Translations under genes and position numbers: made by a program
Source: Bacillota bacterium
Lineage (GTDB): Bacteria; Bacillota; Bacilli; Alicyclobacillales; SLC66
Direction of reading: 5' to 3'
Assembly: GCA_021846285.1 (NCBI GenBank)
Contig: JAJZCB010000020.1
Location: 1 to 47,341 of the forward strand
DNA: 47,341 bases
Notes under the pieces: model-generated
Told to the model about the DNA's origin: nothing
Databases searched by the model: none
The model's input: only the letters and a program-made list of their open reading frames with translations
Part shown: positions 30,372-37,542 of the stretch, in pieces
Layout of the letters: each line of letters begins with the position of its first letter
Position numbering within the stretch: position 1 is the stretch's first letter

Positions 30372-31916
30372 TTGGTAAAGCGAGATCGTATGATACTGCC
30401 TGTAAAGGTAGGCGATCAGATCGATGTATCAGTCGAGCGCCTGGGGTATCGCGGTGAAGGAGTGGCCCGTCATCAGGGCGTCGCCGTCTTCGTGGAAGGC
30501 GTGCTGCCCGGTGAACGGGCTGCTGTGCGGATTACCCGAGTCGCCAAGTCGCACGTGTTCGCAAAAGCGTTGCGTATCGTTGAGACCGCTCCTGACAGAG
30601 TCGTGGCGCCGTGTTCTGTGTTTGGCGTATGCGGCGGGTGCCAGGTGCAGCATCTATCTTATGAAGGACAGTTGCGTTTCAAACGACAACTCGTAAAGGA
30701 TGCACTCCAGCGGATCGGAAAATTCGACGCTGATGTTGTGGACAGACTTGTGAAGCCCACCATCGGGCAAGCGGATCCCTGGCGTTACCGCAATAAAGTG
30801 AGCGTCATGGCCAAAGCGCGCGAGGGTCGGTTTGTGGCTGGATTTGTCGAGGAAGGCACACACGAGCCCGTGGAGCATGGGGAGTGTCTGATTCGGCCTG
30901 CTGCCTACGACGATGTGCAAAGGACATTGGTTCGACTTCTCGGGGAATTGGCCATTGCGCCATACGACGAGGGCGACCGAACGGGAGCGGTTGCGGAGAT
31001 TGTGATACGTTCCACGCGGGCGGGAGATGTGATGGTCGTTCTTAGAACCGCCGTGCCGCTGCTTTCGGCTGGCGCGCAATTGGCGCGCAAACTCAGCGAG
31101 GAGATGCCTGCAGGGTACAGGCTTGCCAGTGTTGTCGAGCAGGCGGTTGCCCAGTCTGGACCAGGACGCGAACCTGGGTCGAGAGCGGTGGCGGAACATG
31201 GATCTGGATCAGGGATTGGGCAGGCGTCTGGATCGGGGCATGGACCAGGACATGGACCAGGACGCGGCCGCAGTGCGGTGCGACAGGACAAGCTGATCTG
31301 GGGTTCTCAGTATATGATCGACGCAGTGGGAGAAGTGGGAGAGTTGCAAATGCAGGTGTCACCGTCGTCGTTTTTACAGGTCAATCCTGTGCAGACGGAC
31401 ATCCTGTATCGCAGGGCTCTGGCCATGGCGGATATCGGATCTGGCGATATCGTGCTTGACCTCTACTGCGGCATTGGCACATTGTCGCTTCTGGCGGCCA
31501 AACACGCTCGCTCTGTGTACGGCGTGGAAAGTGCGCCCGCCGCTGCCGCGGACGCGGTTGCAAACGCCAGGCGCAACAAGGTCGAGAACGCTCACTTTAT
31601 CACCGGGCGCGCGGAACATGAAGTTCCGTTACTCATCGAAAGCGGGATCAGACCGAACGTGGTTCTTCTGGATCCTCCGCGTTCGGGCTGTGAAGCAGAC
31701 GTGCTGCTCGCGCTGGCGGCGGCGCAGGTTGCCCGCGTGGTTTACGTGTCGTGCAACCCCGCCACCTTGGCCCGAGACTTGCGTCTTCTGGTCGATCACG
31801 GATACGTGATCGACGATGTGGCGCCTGTCGACATGTTTCCGCAGACGGCGCATGTGGAAGTTATATCGTCAATGTTTCTGGACAAATCCAGGGGGCATCG
31901 ATTGCAGCGAGATTAG
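30372..31916 (+). CDS. rlmCD: 23S rRNA (uracil-C5)-methyltransferase RlmCD/RlmD family, with Gly-rich insertion
   Basis: This SAM-dependent enzyme makes m5U in 23S rRNA. It has an N-terminal TRAM domain (about 10-65: RLGYRGEGVARHQGVAVFV), a cluster of cysteines for an Fe-S centre (CSVFGVCGGC at about 81-90, and a fourth Cys near 171), the SAM motif LDLYCGIGTLSLLAAKHA, LDPPRSGC and the catalytic-Cys motif YVSCNPATLARDL (Cys near 461). At about residues 261-303 there is a repetitive Gly/Pro/His/Ser stretch (GSGSGIGQASGSGHGPGHG) with repeated DNA, which the family lacks. TTG 30372 is the start of the longest frame; ATG 30390 is an alternative, and neither has a strong site. B. subtilis yefA is the likely orthologue. 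Confidence 0.92.
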   Translation: MVKRDRMILPVKVGDQIDVSVERLGYRGEGVARHQGVAVFVEGVLPGERAAVRITRVAKSHVFAKALRIVETAPDRVVAPCSVFGVCGGCQVQHLSYEGQLRFKRQLVKDALQRIGKFDADVVDRLVKPTIGQADPWRYRNKVSVMAKAREGRFVAGFVEEGTHEPVEHGECLIRPAAYDDVQRTLVRLLGELAIAPYDEGDRTGAVAEIVIRSTRAGDVMVVLRTAVPLLSAGAQLARKLSEEMPAGYRLASVVEQAVAQSGPGREPGSRAVAEHGSGSGIGQASGSGHGPGHGPGRGRSAVRQDKLIWGSQYMIDAVGEVGELQMQVSPSSFLQVNPVQTDILYRRALAMADIGSGDIVLDLYCGIGTLSLLAAKHARSVYGVESAPAAAADAVANARRNKVENAHFITGRAEHEVPLLIESGIRPNVVLLDPPRSGCEADVLLALAAAQVARVVYVSCNPATLARDLRLLVDHGYVIDDVAPVDMFPQTAHVEVISSMFLDKSRGHRLQRD

Positions 31917-31950
31917 GGGGAACACCCTAGTCTTTCGCGTTTCTTCGGGG

Positions 31951-32067
31951 TTATTCCCTCGACAAATCAATATGTTGCGCAACCGTCTCCACATCCATCC
32001 CGGACAGTAACAGGTTCCTCGCTATGTTTTGTGCTGCTTGTAGCGCACCTATCTTCAAATGCTCTTT
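31951..32067 (-). pseudogene. C-terminal remnant of an Rpn/PD-(D/E)XK-type nuclease
   Basis: A 38-codon frame (KEHLKIGALQAAQNIA, RNLLLSGMDVETVAQHIDLS) ends at 31951 and is preceded by a stop. It resembles the helical tail of Rpn/PDDEXK transposase-like proteins, whose ends read as AKNLL.GM....A..TGLS. No start codon or nuclease core is present. The call rests on this short pattern only. Confidence 0.4.
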
Positions 32068-32133
32068 TCATGAGGGAATCCTACATTGCAATCGCGTCCA
32101 ATTCTCGACGGATGTCTTCATTCTCTCCAGCTT

Positions 32134-32501
32134 TCAAGAGTTTTCCTGGCTTAAAAAGGTACGCAACTCTTCTTGAGACCTGATCGGATTCCGATAATCG
32201 AGTCCAACCATATCATGTAACGGAGCAAAGTCCTTGTCATTGTTACCAATCAGGGATGCCGTGTGCAGGAGGGCAGTCGCTGTGATGATGGCGTCTGGCA
32301 GCTTCAGATTTTTCCCGGTGCGAGTTTTCCATAACCTTCGAATTTCTGCTGCTTTCCGAGCAATCCCTTCAGTAACATCGACGACACGATGTACAGCTGA
32401 AATATAACTCTGTTCAATTCAGCGTTAATTGCATCGACAACAGGCGGGTACTTCCGATAGTGATAGAGATAGATGTTGGTATCAAACAGCACATTATTCA
32501 A
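32134..32501 (-). pseudogene. PIN-domain toxin broken by one frameshift
   Basis: The frame from TTG 32501 (site GGGAGG) begins NNVLFDTNIYLYHYRKYPP, the N-terminal acidic strand of a PIN nuclease, and then leaves the family. Near 32412-32420 a shift of one base restores the PIN sequence: IEQSYISAVHRVVDVTEGI, then LKLPDAIITATALLHTASL and IGNNDKDFAPL, ending at 32134. Restoring one A in GAATTGAAC (to GAAATTGAAC on the minus strand) would reopen the gene at about 122 codons. All other PIN acidic residues (D near the start, D in LPDAII, D in NDKDF) are kept. Its start overlaps the antitoxin stop, the usual toxin-antitoxin layout. Sequencing error cannot be excluded. Confidence 0.8.
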
Positions 32502-32796
32502 AGTGGGAATCCTCCCGATCATCCTCATCGTCGCGATTTGCATGTGCCAGCATATCGTCGAATACGGATCCGGGGATTTGTCCGCCTCGTCTGGCTAAGT
32601 TCTGAAATGTATCGTAGCGTTGCTTTGCCGTGCGTGGGTTACGAAAGCGAAGGATCAGTTCATCCTCATCCTCGACGACGTCAATCAGAACTGTCTGATC
32701 ACGATGTTGACTGATCCGTGCACGGACATTTTCCAATAAAGCATCAATTTCGCTTGTTGAAAATTCCTTGCGTGCATCCAAACTGTTCATCTCCAT
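32494..32796 (-). CDS. Antitoxin of the PIN-domain module
   Basis: The 100-residue acidic protein begins MEMNSLDARKEFSTSEID and has a central segment DQTVLIDVVEDEDELILRFR (strands) followed by a highly charged tail (ANRDDEDDREDSHFE). I do not recognise a named DNA-binding domain. It lies immediately upstream of, and overlaps by 8 bases with, the broken PIN toxin, so an antitoxin role is inferred from position and acidity. The ribosome binding site is weak (GAGATGTTAGAAACGA). It may now be an orphan antitoxin. Confidence 0.7.
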   Translation of the reverse strand: MEMNSLDARKEFSTSEIDALLENVRARISQHRDQTVLIDVVEDEDELILRFRNPRTAKQRYDTFQNLARRGGQIPGSVFDDMLAHANRDDEDDREDSHFE

Positions 32797-32879
32797 TCGT
32801 TTCTAACATCTCTAAATGGGTCGATGGTCTGTGGATTCATTTAAATACATTCTATCACACCATACGGGATCGAGCTTTA

Positions 32880-33557
32880 CCGACCGGAGAGCTAATACGT
32901 GCCGCGCCGAGCATGCTTGGGCTGAATCCGGCGACTTTCGAGTAAGGTGACGATTTCGGCATGCTCCTACGGTGTTTTGACCGCAGGGTGTGCATTCTCG
33001 ACGACGATCCAATTTTCGCGCAGGATCAATTTGGAGGCTTCGTGCGTCCGAGTCATACGCGTACGGGAAAGGGGCGGGGCCGTTCGTCCAGTGACCCAGG
33101 CGGGCGCCGATCTTCCTGTCGCGCTGGAAGCGTTTCTTGATCATCCGGTATTCGTAGCGGGCGAAGACGCCCTCGATATCCGTGATCAGTTCCTGATCCT
33201 CATCGTTCAGATCGTATACGCGAGGGGGTGTTATAACGAGGGTATTCGATTGCTGGAGAATTTTCTCCACCGTGCCCGGTCTTCCTTGTCACTGCGACTG
33301 AGCCGGTCGTAGTCCATGACCACGACCGCGTCATAGAAATCATTTTCGATGTTTTTCAACAGTCTCTTGAACTCGGGGCGAAAATCGATGCTGTCGGAAC
33401 TGCCGATTTCCCGGTAAATCACATAGCGCCAGTTGTTTTTACGGACGAGATCGGTAAGCGCGGTTTCGTGTTTGAGGAGGACGTCTTCTTCGCCGCTGGT
33501 GTCGTCGCGGCTCTTGCGAAGATAGACGTCCACCTCATGGATTTTCTTTTGCTCCAT
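32880..33557 (-). pseudogene. Decayed large serine recombinase
   Basis: Starting at ATG 33557 (site GAGGTGA) the frame reads as a resolvase domain: VYLRKSRDDTSGEEDVLLKH with the catalytic-Ser context, YREIGSSDSIDFRPEFKRLL and VVVMDYDRLSRSDKEDRAR. Near 33265 the frame shifts by one (a lost G in the minus-strand CGGGTG) and resumes as VEKILQQSNTLVITPPRVYDL and ARYEYRMIKKRFQRDRKIGA. A second shift near 33020 leads to ENWIVVENAHPAVKTP, a stop, EHAEIVTLLESRRIQPKHAR, RGTY and a further stop. These belong to the recombinase domain of phage- or ICE-type integrases. The zinc-ribbon and C-terminal part are missing. No att site or cargo was found. Confidence 0.8.
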
Positions 33558-33799
33558 TTCGTGTCACCTCGATGGTCAGGTGATGGTTCCCGTTTGGGAT
33601 GTCCATCTTGGCTCTGCATGGAGAAGGAAGTCAACGGCAGAAGGTGGAGTGATTGTGGCGGGAGGATACCGCTGCCATGCTGAAATTAAATCCAGGATAC
33701 TCAGGTAAAGGGAACATAGGTCAAGGGATGTTTGCTTGCATTTTCGGTGCCCACGGTGATGTGCGCAGTGGGCTAAGCGCGCGGCGGTGGCAACGAGGT

Positions 33800-33977
33800 C
33801 CCGCTTGCCGCTGGATCCCTGATGGGATGACCACGGGCCGCGATGGTCCATCGCCGGCGACGACCGCTTCCAGATCGGTTCGAATCCCCAGTCATCCAGA
33901 ATCAGTAGCTCAACCCTCGCCAAATGGTTGCATAACAGAGCGAAAGTGATTGGAGACTGACTTGGGTCCATGGGCAC
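33800..33977 (-). pseudogene. IstB-like (IS21 helper ATPase) fragment
   Basis: On the minus strand one frame reads LARVELLILDDWGFEP, the Walker B region of IstB-type ATPases. A second frame immediately after reads DLEAVVAGDGPSRPVVI, similar to the following IstB segment. No start, Walker A or IS21 transposase is nearby and the frames are broken. Between this and the recombinase start (33558-33799) I see no gene. Confidence 0.5.
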
Positions 33978-33994
33978 CTCGAAGAAAGCGCACG

Positions 33995-34534
33995 TCAGTG
34001 GTTTGTCCCAGCGCAGAAGGCCTCGAATAGTGCGGCACCCTGTGGCCAGTCATTGAGACCGCTCGCCTCGTTAATGTGACCAATCGCTCCAGCGATAACG
34101 AGGCCGGAGCCCCACCCTTTAGCCCGTTTGCTGACATAGTCGAGGGAGGCGAAGGGATCATTCGTGCTCGCGATGACAAGCGCTGGGAACGGCAGCGCGC
34201 TCGCCGGCGCGTTTGCAAACGACCGTGCCTCCACCGGAAACACCGGAATGTCGGGATCCGGAACCGCTACGAGGAGTGCGCCGCGGATCGAGCGCGTGCT
34301 CCTCGCGGCCCAATGTGCAACGAGCAAACAAGCGAGGCTGTGGGCAACGAGAAGCGGAGGGGTCTGGGACTCGGCGACGGTGCGATCGAGAGCCTCGATC
34401 CAGTCGATGAGATCAGGATGGTTCCAATCGCGCGGATGGAAGCGGATCGCGCCTGACAGACTGCGTTCCCAGTATGTCTGCCAATGGTCCTCGCCAGATC
34501 CTCCGATTCCGGGCAGGATGATGGTTGTGAACAT
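33995..34534 (-). CDS. RBBP9/YdeN-family serine hydrolase
   Basis: This is a small alpha/beta hydrolase of 179 residues. Features in order are TIILPGIGGSGEDHWQTYWE, the nucleophile elbow in VAHSLACLLVAHWA (Ser), DPDIPVFPVEARSFA, the acid ASTNDPFASL and the catalytic His in GAIGHINEASGLNDWP. I chose ATG 34534 since AAGGAGG lies 6 bases before it; the frame opens 10 codons earlier without a site. It stands alone beside the mobile-element remnants, so it may be cargo. The substrate is unknown. Confidence 0.88.
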   Translation of the reverse strand: MFTTIILPGIGGSGEDHWQTYWERSLSGAIRFHPRDWNHPDLIDWIEALDRTVAESQTPPLLVAHSLACLLVAHWAARSTRSIRGALLVAVPDPDIPVFPVEARSFANAPASALPFPALVIASTNDPFASLDYVSKRAKGWGSGLVIAGAIGHINEASGLNDWPQGAALFEAFCAGTNH

Positions 34535-34718
34535 GTCGTTCCTCCTTGAAAAGTGGTTTTTCAAGTATTATTCTAGATCAAATGTCGTTTCGGCCATAGG
34601 GCATGTTATCGCCAATACGGTTTTTTGCCGATGAATTAAATGTGGTGGATGCAAAACAAACATCCCTTTGGTCAATCAATCTCACCCATGAACGCCCATC
34701 CGAAAGGAGGGGATGCCC

Positions 34719-34832
34719 ATGGCACACGAATCAGTCTACCCGCTTCTACGCGCCGTTACGGGATCAAATATGCGAGTTGAACCCATCGATTGTTTTCGTG
34801 GTGAATCGTTGCAACCGCTTATGGAATTCTAA
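34719..34832 (+). CDS. Candidate 37-residue ORF with strong ribosome binding site
   Basis: ATG 34719 follows AAAGGAGGGG by 6-7 bases, the best ribosome binding site in this stretch. The peptide begins MAHESVYPLLRAVTGSNMRV and contains VEPIDCFRGESLQPLMEF at its end. It lacks a signal peptide and matches no family I know. The neighbours are a hydrolase on the other strand and a secreted protein downstream. It may also be a remnant of a longer gene. Confidence 0.35.
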   Translation: MAHESVYPLLRAVTGSNMRVEPIDCFRGESLQPLMEF

Positions 34833-34901
34833 TGGATTTCACAAGACCGTCTAACAGGGAGTGTCTATACTGAGGCCATTCCCACGAAGGAGGTCATCAA
34901 A

Positions 34902-35273
34902 TTGAGTAAGAAAATCATTGGCGGCGCAGTTGCTTTGATCATGGTGGGGGGGCTTGCCCTGACTCAAGCTTCAGCCTTTGCGGCCACGGGTCAGAACAAC
35001 AGTGCACCCACCGCAATAGCAACAGGCGCAGCCTTGCAGAGTACAGTGCCTTCGCTTGCCGACTCAACGGAGGCCCATTCTCAAACCGGGGGCACCGATG
35101 TCGGGCCGAATGTACAGCAACAAACTGGCAGCCAAGTGAACGACAGTGGATCGCCGCTTGCGGCAGAGACTGCGAAAGAAACGAATGGCAAGAAAGCAGA
35201 TGGCAGTGTCGATTCCGGACCGAATGTACAAATTCAGTCCGGCAGTCAGGTGAACAATACGGTCAGTCAATAA
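34902..35273 (+). CDS. Small secreted protein with two copies of a GPNVQxQxGSQVN repeat
   Basis: The 123-residue protein starts at TTG 34902 with AGGAGG upstream. A signal peptide (KKIIGGAVALIMVGGLALTQ then ASAFAA) has probable cleavage after AFA. The mature part is hydrophilic, rich in Ser, Thr, Gln, Asn and Gly. It contains two near-identical 16-residue units, DVGPNVQQQTGSQVND (about 66-81) and DSGPNVQIQSGSQVNN (about 104-119). No cysteines or enzymatic motifs are visible. It is followed by a terminator and then, 107 bases after its stop, by a response-regulator gene. I do not recognise the family. Confidence 0.8.
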   Translation: MSKKIIGGAVALIMVGGLALTQASAFAATGQNNSAPTAIATGAALQSTVPSLADSTEAHSQTGGTDVGPNVQQQTGSQVNDSGSPLAAETAKETNGKKADGSVDSGPNVQIQSGSQVNNTVSQ

Positions 35274-35286
35274 TGAACGGAAGCGA

Positions 35287-35322
35287 GCCCGCAGGGAACA
35301 TCCCTGTCCGTTCACTGCGGGC
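35287..35322 (+). terminator. Terminator after the secreted protein gene
   Basis: Stem GCCCGCAG (35287-35294) pairs with CTGCGGGC (35315-35322) and is followed by CGTTTCTT. An inner hairpin CAGGGA/TCCCTG and a competing TGAACGGA/TCCGTTCA pairing are also possible. Confidence 0.6.
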
Positions 35323-35380
35323 CGTTTCTTCATGGCGTGTCTGTCCTGAAACGGATGTCTTTAGATTCGGAGGTCTTTAG

Positions 35381-36064
35381 ATGGGGAAAGAGAAAGTTTT
35401 ACTGATTGAAGACGACGAAGATATCGCCGGATTTATTGAACTGGAACTCACGCATGAAGGATACGACATTACGGTGGTCACTGATGGGCGTGAAGGTCTT
35501 CGTCAGGCTATATCTCAACCCTGGGATATACTTCTGCTGGACTTAATGTTGCCTGGCATAAACGGGCTGGAGGTTTGCCGGAGGATTCGTACGGACAGTC
35601 AGGTTCCGATTATTATGTTAACAGCAAAGGGGGAAGTAACTGATCGAGTTGCAGGGATTGATTATGGAGCCGACGACTATCTTGTAAAACCGTTTGCGAT
35701 TGAGGAACTTATGGCCCGCATGCGGGGATTGCTCCGTCGAGCATCGTACGCAAACAGTACATCGGCCATCATAACCGCTCGGGATTTGGTGATGAACCTG
35801 GATACTCGGGAAGTCACAAGGTCAGATTCTGTTATTTATTTGACACCGCGTGAATTTGACCTCCTGCGTTGTTTTATGGATAATAAAAATCACGTTCTAT
35901 CTCGTGAGACACTTCTTCAAACTGTTTGGGGTTATGATTTCACCGGGGAGACCAATGTGGTCGATGTGTATGTCAGATATATACGGTCCAAAATCGATGA
36001 TGGGTATCCAGCAGCCTTGATTCACACGATTCGGGGTGTTGGGTACGTACTAAAAGAACAATGA
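35381..36064 (+). CDS. OmpR/PhoB-family response regulator
   Basis: The 227-residue protein has a receiver domain with acidic EDDED near residues 9-13, phosphoacceptor Asp54 in LLLDLMLPG, and conserved Thr and Lys (MLTAKGE; LVKPF). The C-terminal winged helix is of the OmpR type (TPREFDLLRCF...ETLLQTVWGYDF...VDVYVRYIRSKID). ATG follows GGAGG. The stop overlaps the kinase start as ATGA, so the pair is cotranslated. The direct repeat GTCTTTAGAT at 35357-35366 and 35373-35382 overlaps the start region. It is not KdpE, because its partner is a complete membrane kinase. Confidence 0.95.
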   Translation: MGKEKVLLIEDDEDIAGFIELELTHEGYDITVVTDGREGLRQAISQPWDILLLDLMLPGINGLEVCRRIRTDSQVPIIMLTAKGEVTDRVAGIDYGADDYLVKPFAIEELMARMRGLLRRASYANSTSAIITARDLVMNLDTREVTRSDSVIYLTPREFDLLRCFMDNKNHVLSRETLLQTVWGYDFTGETNVVDVYVRYIRSKIDDGYPAALIHTIRGVGYVLKEQ

Positions 36065-37440
36065 CCCGCTTGTCTATAAAATGGCGTTTGTCTCTCGTGT
36101 CAATGGCCACTCTTACCGGCATCATGCTTTTATTTACTGTATTTGTCTATGTCACTCTCTCCAAGTGGATGATTCAACAGCAGGAAGAGTCCGCTCTGGT
36201 GGACGCCCAACACATTGCCATGGCTTATCCAGGCAATGTTGAGACAGGCTCAGGCAATTTGAATGACGCCCATCCGAATTGGTTAAATCAATTTGTATCA
36301 AATAGTCAATCGGCTTTCCTCATCAGTCATAATGGGCATCTGATGGGAATCGGCGGATCAGGCAATTCGCTTGTTGCGCGCTCCATCCCCTATGGAAAAC
36401 TTCGCGATTCCGTGAGCATTCTTGGAATTCAACAACATCATTACGTCCGTGTCATCACAGCAAGCCGATCGGATTCAGGAACTGTCCTCGCCTGGGTTGT
36501 GCTGTATTCTTCCATTGATGTGGTAGAAGGATATATCGCCACTCTAGTTCGCGTTCTGATCATTGGTTCGTTGGGCGGTATTGTTCTGGCCGGCGTAAGT
36601 GGGTATATGCTGGGGTTCTCTGCCTTGCGTCCAGTCGCCAGGATCATTCGCGCTGTCAGACGCATGAACCTCAACCGAATGGACGAGAGGCTTCCGGACA
36701 GTCAGGGCAAGGACGAAATAGCGGAACTGACACGGACATTTAACGAGATGTTAGAACGGATTGGCCATGCAATTCAAAAGCAAAATGAATTTGTGGCGGA
36801 TGCGTCCCATGAATTCCGTTCTCCCCTCACAGTCATTGAGGGTTACGCCAATTTGCTGGATCGATGGGGAAAGCAGGACCCCTCCGTAACGGAGCGTTCC
36901 ATTAAGGCGATCAAAAGAGAGGCTGGCCGTCTTCGCAAGTTGACAAATGGTCTCTTGCAATTAGCCGGCATTCCTTATTCCCAGACCCTGATGACTCCGC
37001 ACTTGGTGTGTCCCGTCATTGAAGAAGTGGTTTTACAGCTGAGTGATGTGTATCAAAGGCCCATCGAATTTGTTGTCGAGGATACAACCTTACAGGCCTT
37101 TATACAGCCCGAGCATCTGCATCAGGTGATCACGATCCTGCTGCAAAATGCCGTCAAGCATACCGAGTTTGACAAATCGATCACCGTTCGTGTATATAGG
37201 GAACGTCAAACTGTGCGTATCGACGTTGTGGATGAAGGAGCGGGTATTCCCGCAGAGAGTCTCTCCCACATTTTCGAGCGTTTTTATCGGGCGGACAAAG
37301 CAAGAAGTCGCGCAACAGAGGGGTTTGGTCTGGGATTGGCGATCGCGCGGGAATTGGTTCTGCTGTATCAGGGATCGATGTGGGCAACCAGTCAACTTCA
37401 TATGGGAACGATTATGTCCGTGTCTCTCATTTGTTTCTAA
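36061..37440 (+). CDS. Membrane sensor histidine kinase
   Basis: The 459-residue kinase has two membrane helices (about 12-34 and 160-184) flanking an extracytoplasmic sensor of about 125 residues. A HAMP linker follows (SALRPVARIIRAVRRMNL), then the HisKA H-box DASHEFRSPLTVIEGY with His near residue 250. The ATPase domain has the N box (LLQNAVKHTEFDKSITV), G1 (DEGAGIP), F (FERFYRADKARS) and G2 (GFGLGLAIARELV). The sensor carries no recognised domain. The signal is unknown; the secreted repeat protein just upstream is a candidate ligand or target. The coding region uses slightly AT-richer codons than its neighbours. Confidence 0.94.
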   Translation: MTRLSIKWRLSLVSMATLTGIMLLFTVFVYVTLSKWMIQQQEESALVDAQHIAMAYPGNVETGSGNLNDAHPNWLNQFVSNSQSAFLISHNGHLMGIGGSGNSLVARSIPYGKLRDSVSILGIQQHHYVRVITASRSDSGTVLAWVVLYSSIDVVEGYIATLVRVLIIGSLGGIVLAGVSGYMLGFSALRPVARIIRAVRRMNLNRMDERLPDSQGKDEIAELTRTFNEMLERIGHAIQKQNEFVADASHEFRSPLTVIEGYANLLDRWGKQDPSVTERSIKAIKREAGRLRKLTNGLLQLAGIPYSQTLMTPHLVCPVIEEVVLQLSDVYQRPIEFVVEDTTLQAFIQPEHLHQVITILLQNAVKHTEFDKSITVRVYRERQTVRIDVVDEGAGIPAESLSHIFERFYRADKARSRATEGFGLGLAIARELVLLYQGSMWATSQLHMGTIMSVSLICF

Positions 37441-37473
37441 TGAAAATCTAATGCGGATCACATGAATTCTCGA

Positions 37474-37502
37474 TTACAGTATTGATGCGCCCATTTTAGA
37501 AT
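37474..37502 (+). promoter_or_regulatory. Promoter of the asparagine synthetase gene
   Basis: TTACAG (37474-37479) and TAGAAT (37497-37502) have a 17-base spacer. The -10 box overlaps the upstream in-frame ATG at 37501, supporting the start at 37543. Confidence 0.6.
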
Positions 37503-37542
37503 GACAGACGCTTTCTATTACGGACTGAGGAGAAGCGGTTGC

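Noticed and set aside
35381-37440. Two-component pair as the missing KdpDE partner
   Set aside because: It is 29 kb from kdp, the kinase lacks KdpD and USP domains, and its own neighbour is a secreted protein; nothing in the sequence links it to potassium.
37501-37542. Upstream in-frame ATG of asnB at 37501
   Set aside because: It overlaps the -10 box and would put residues before the catalytic Cys2.
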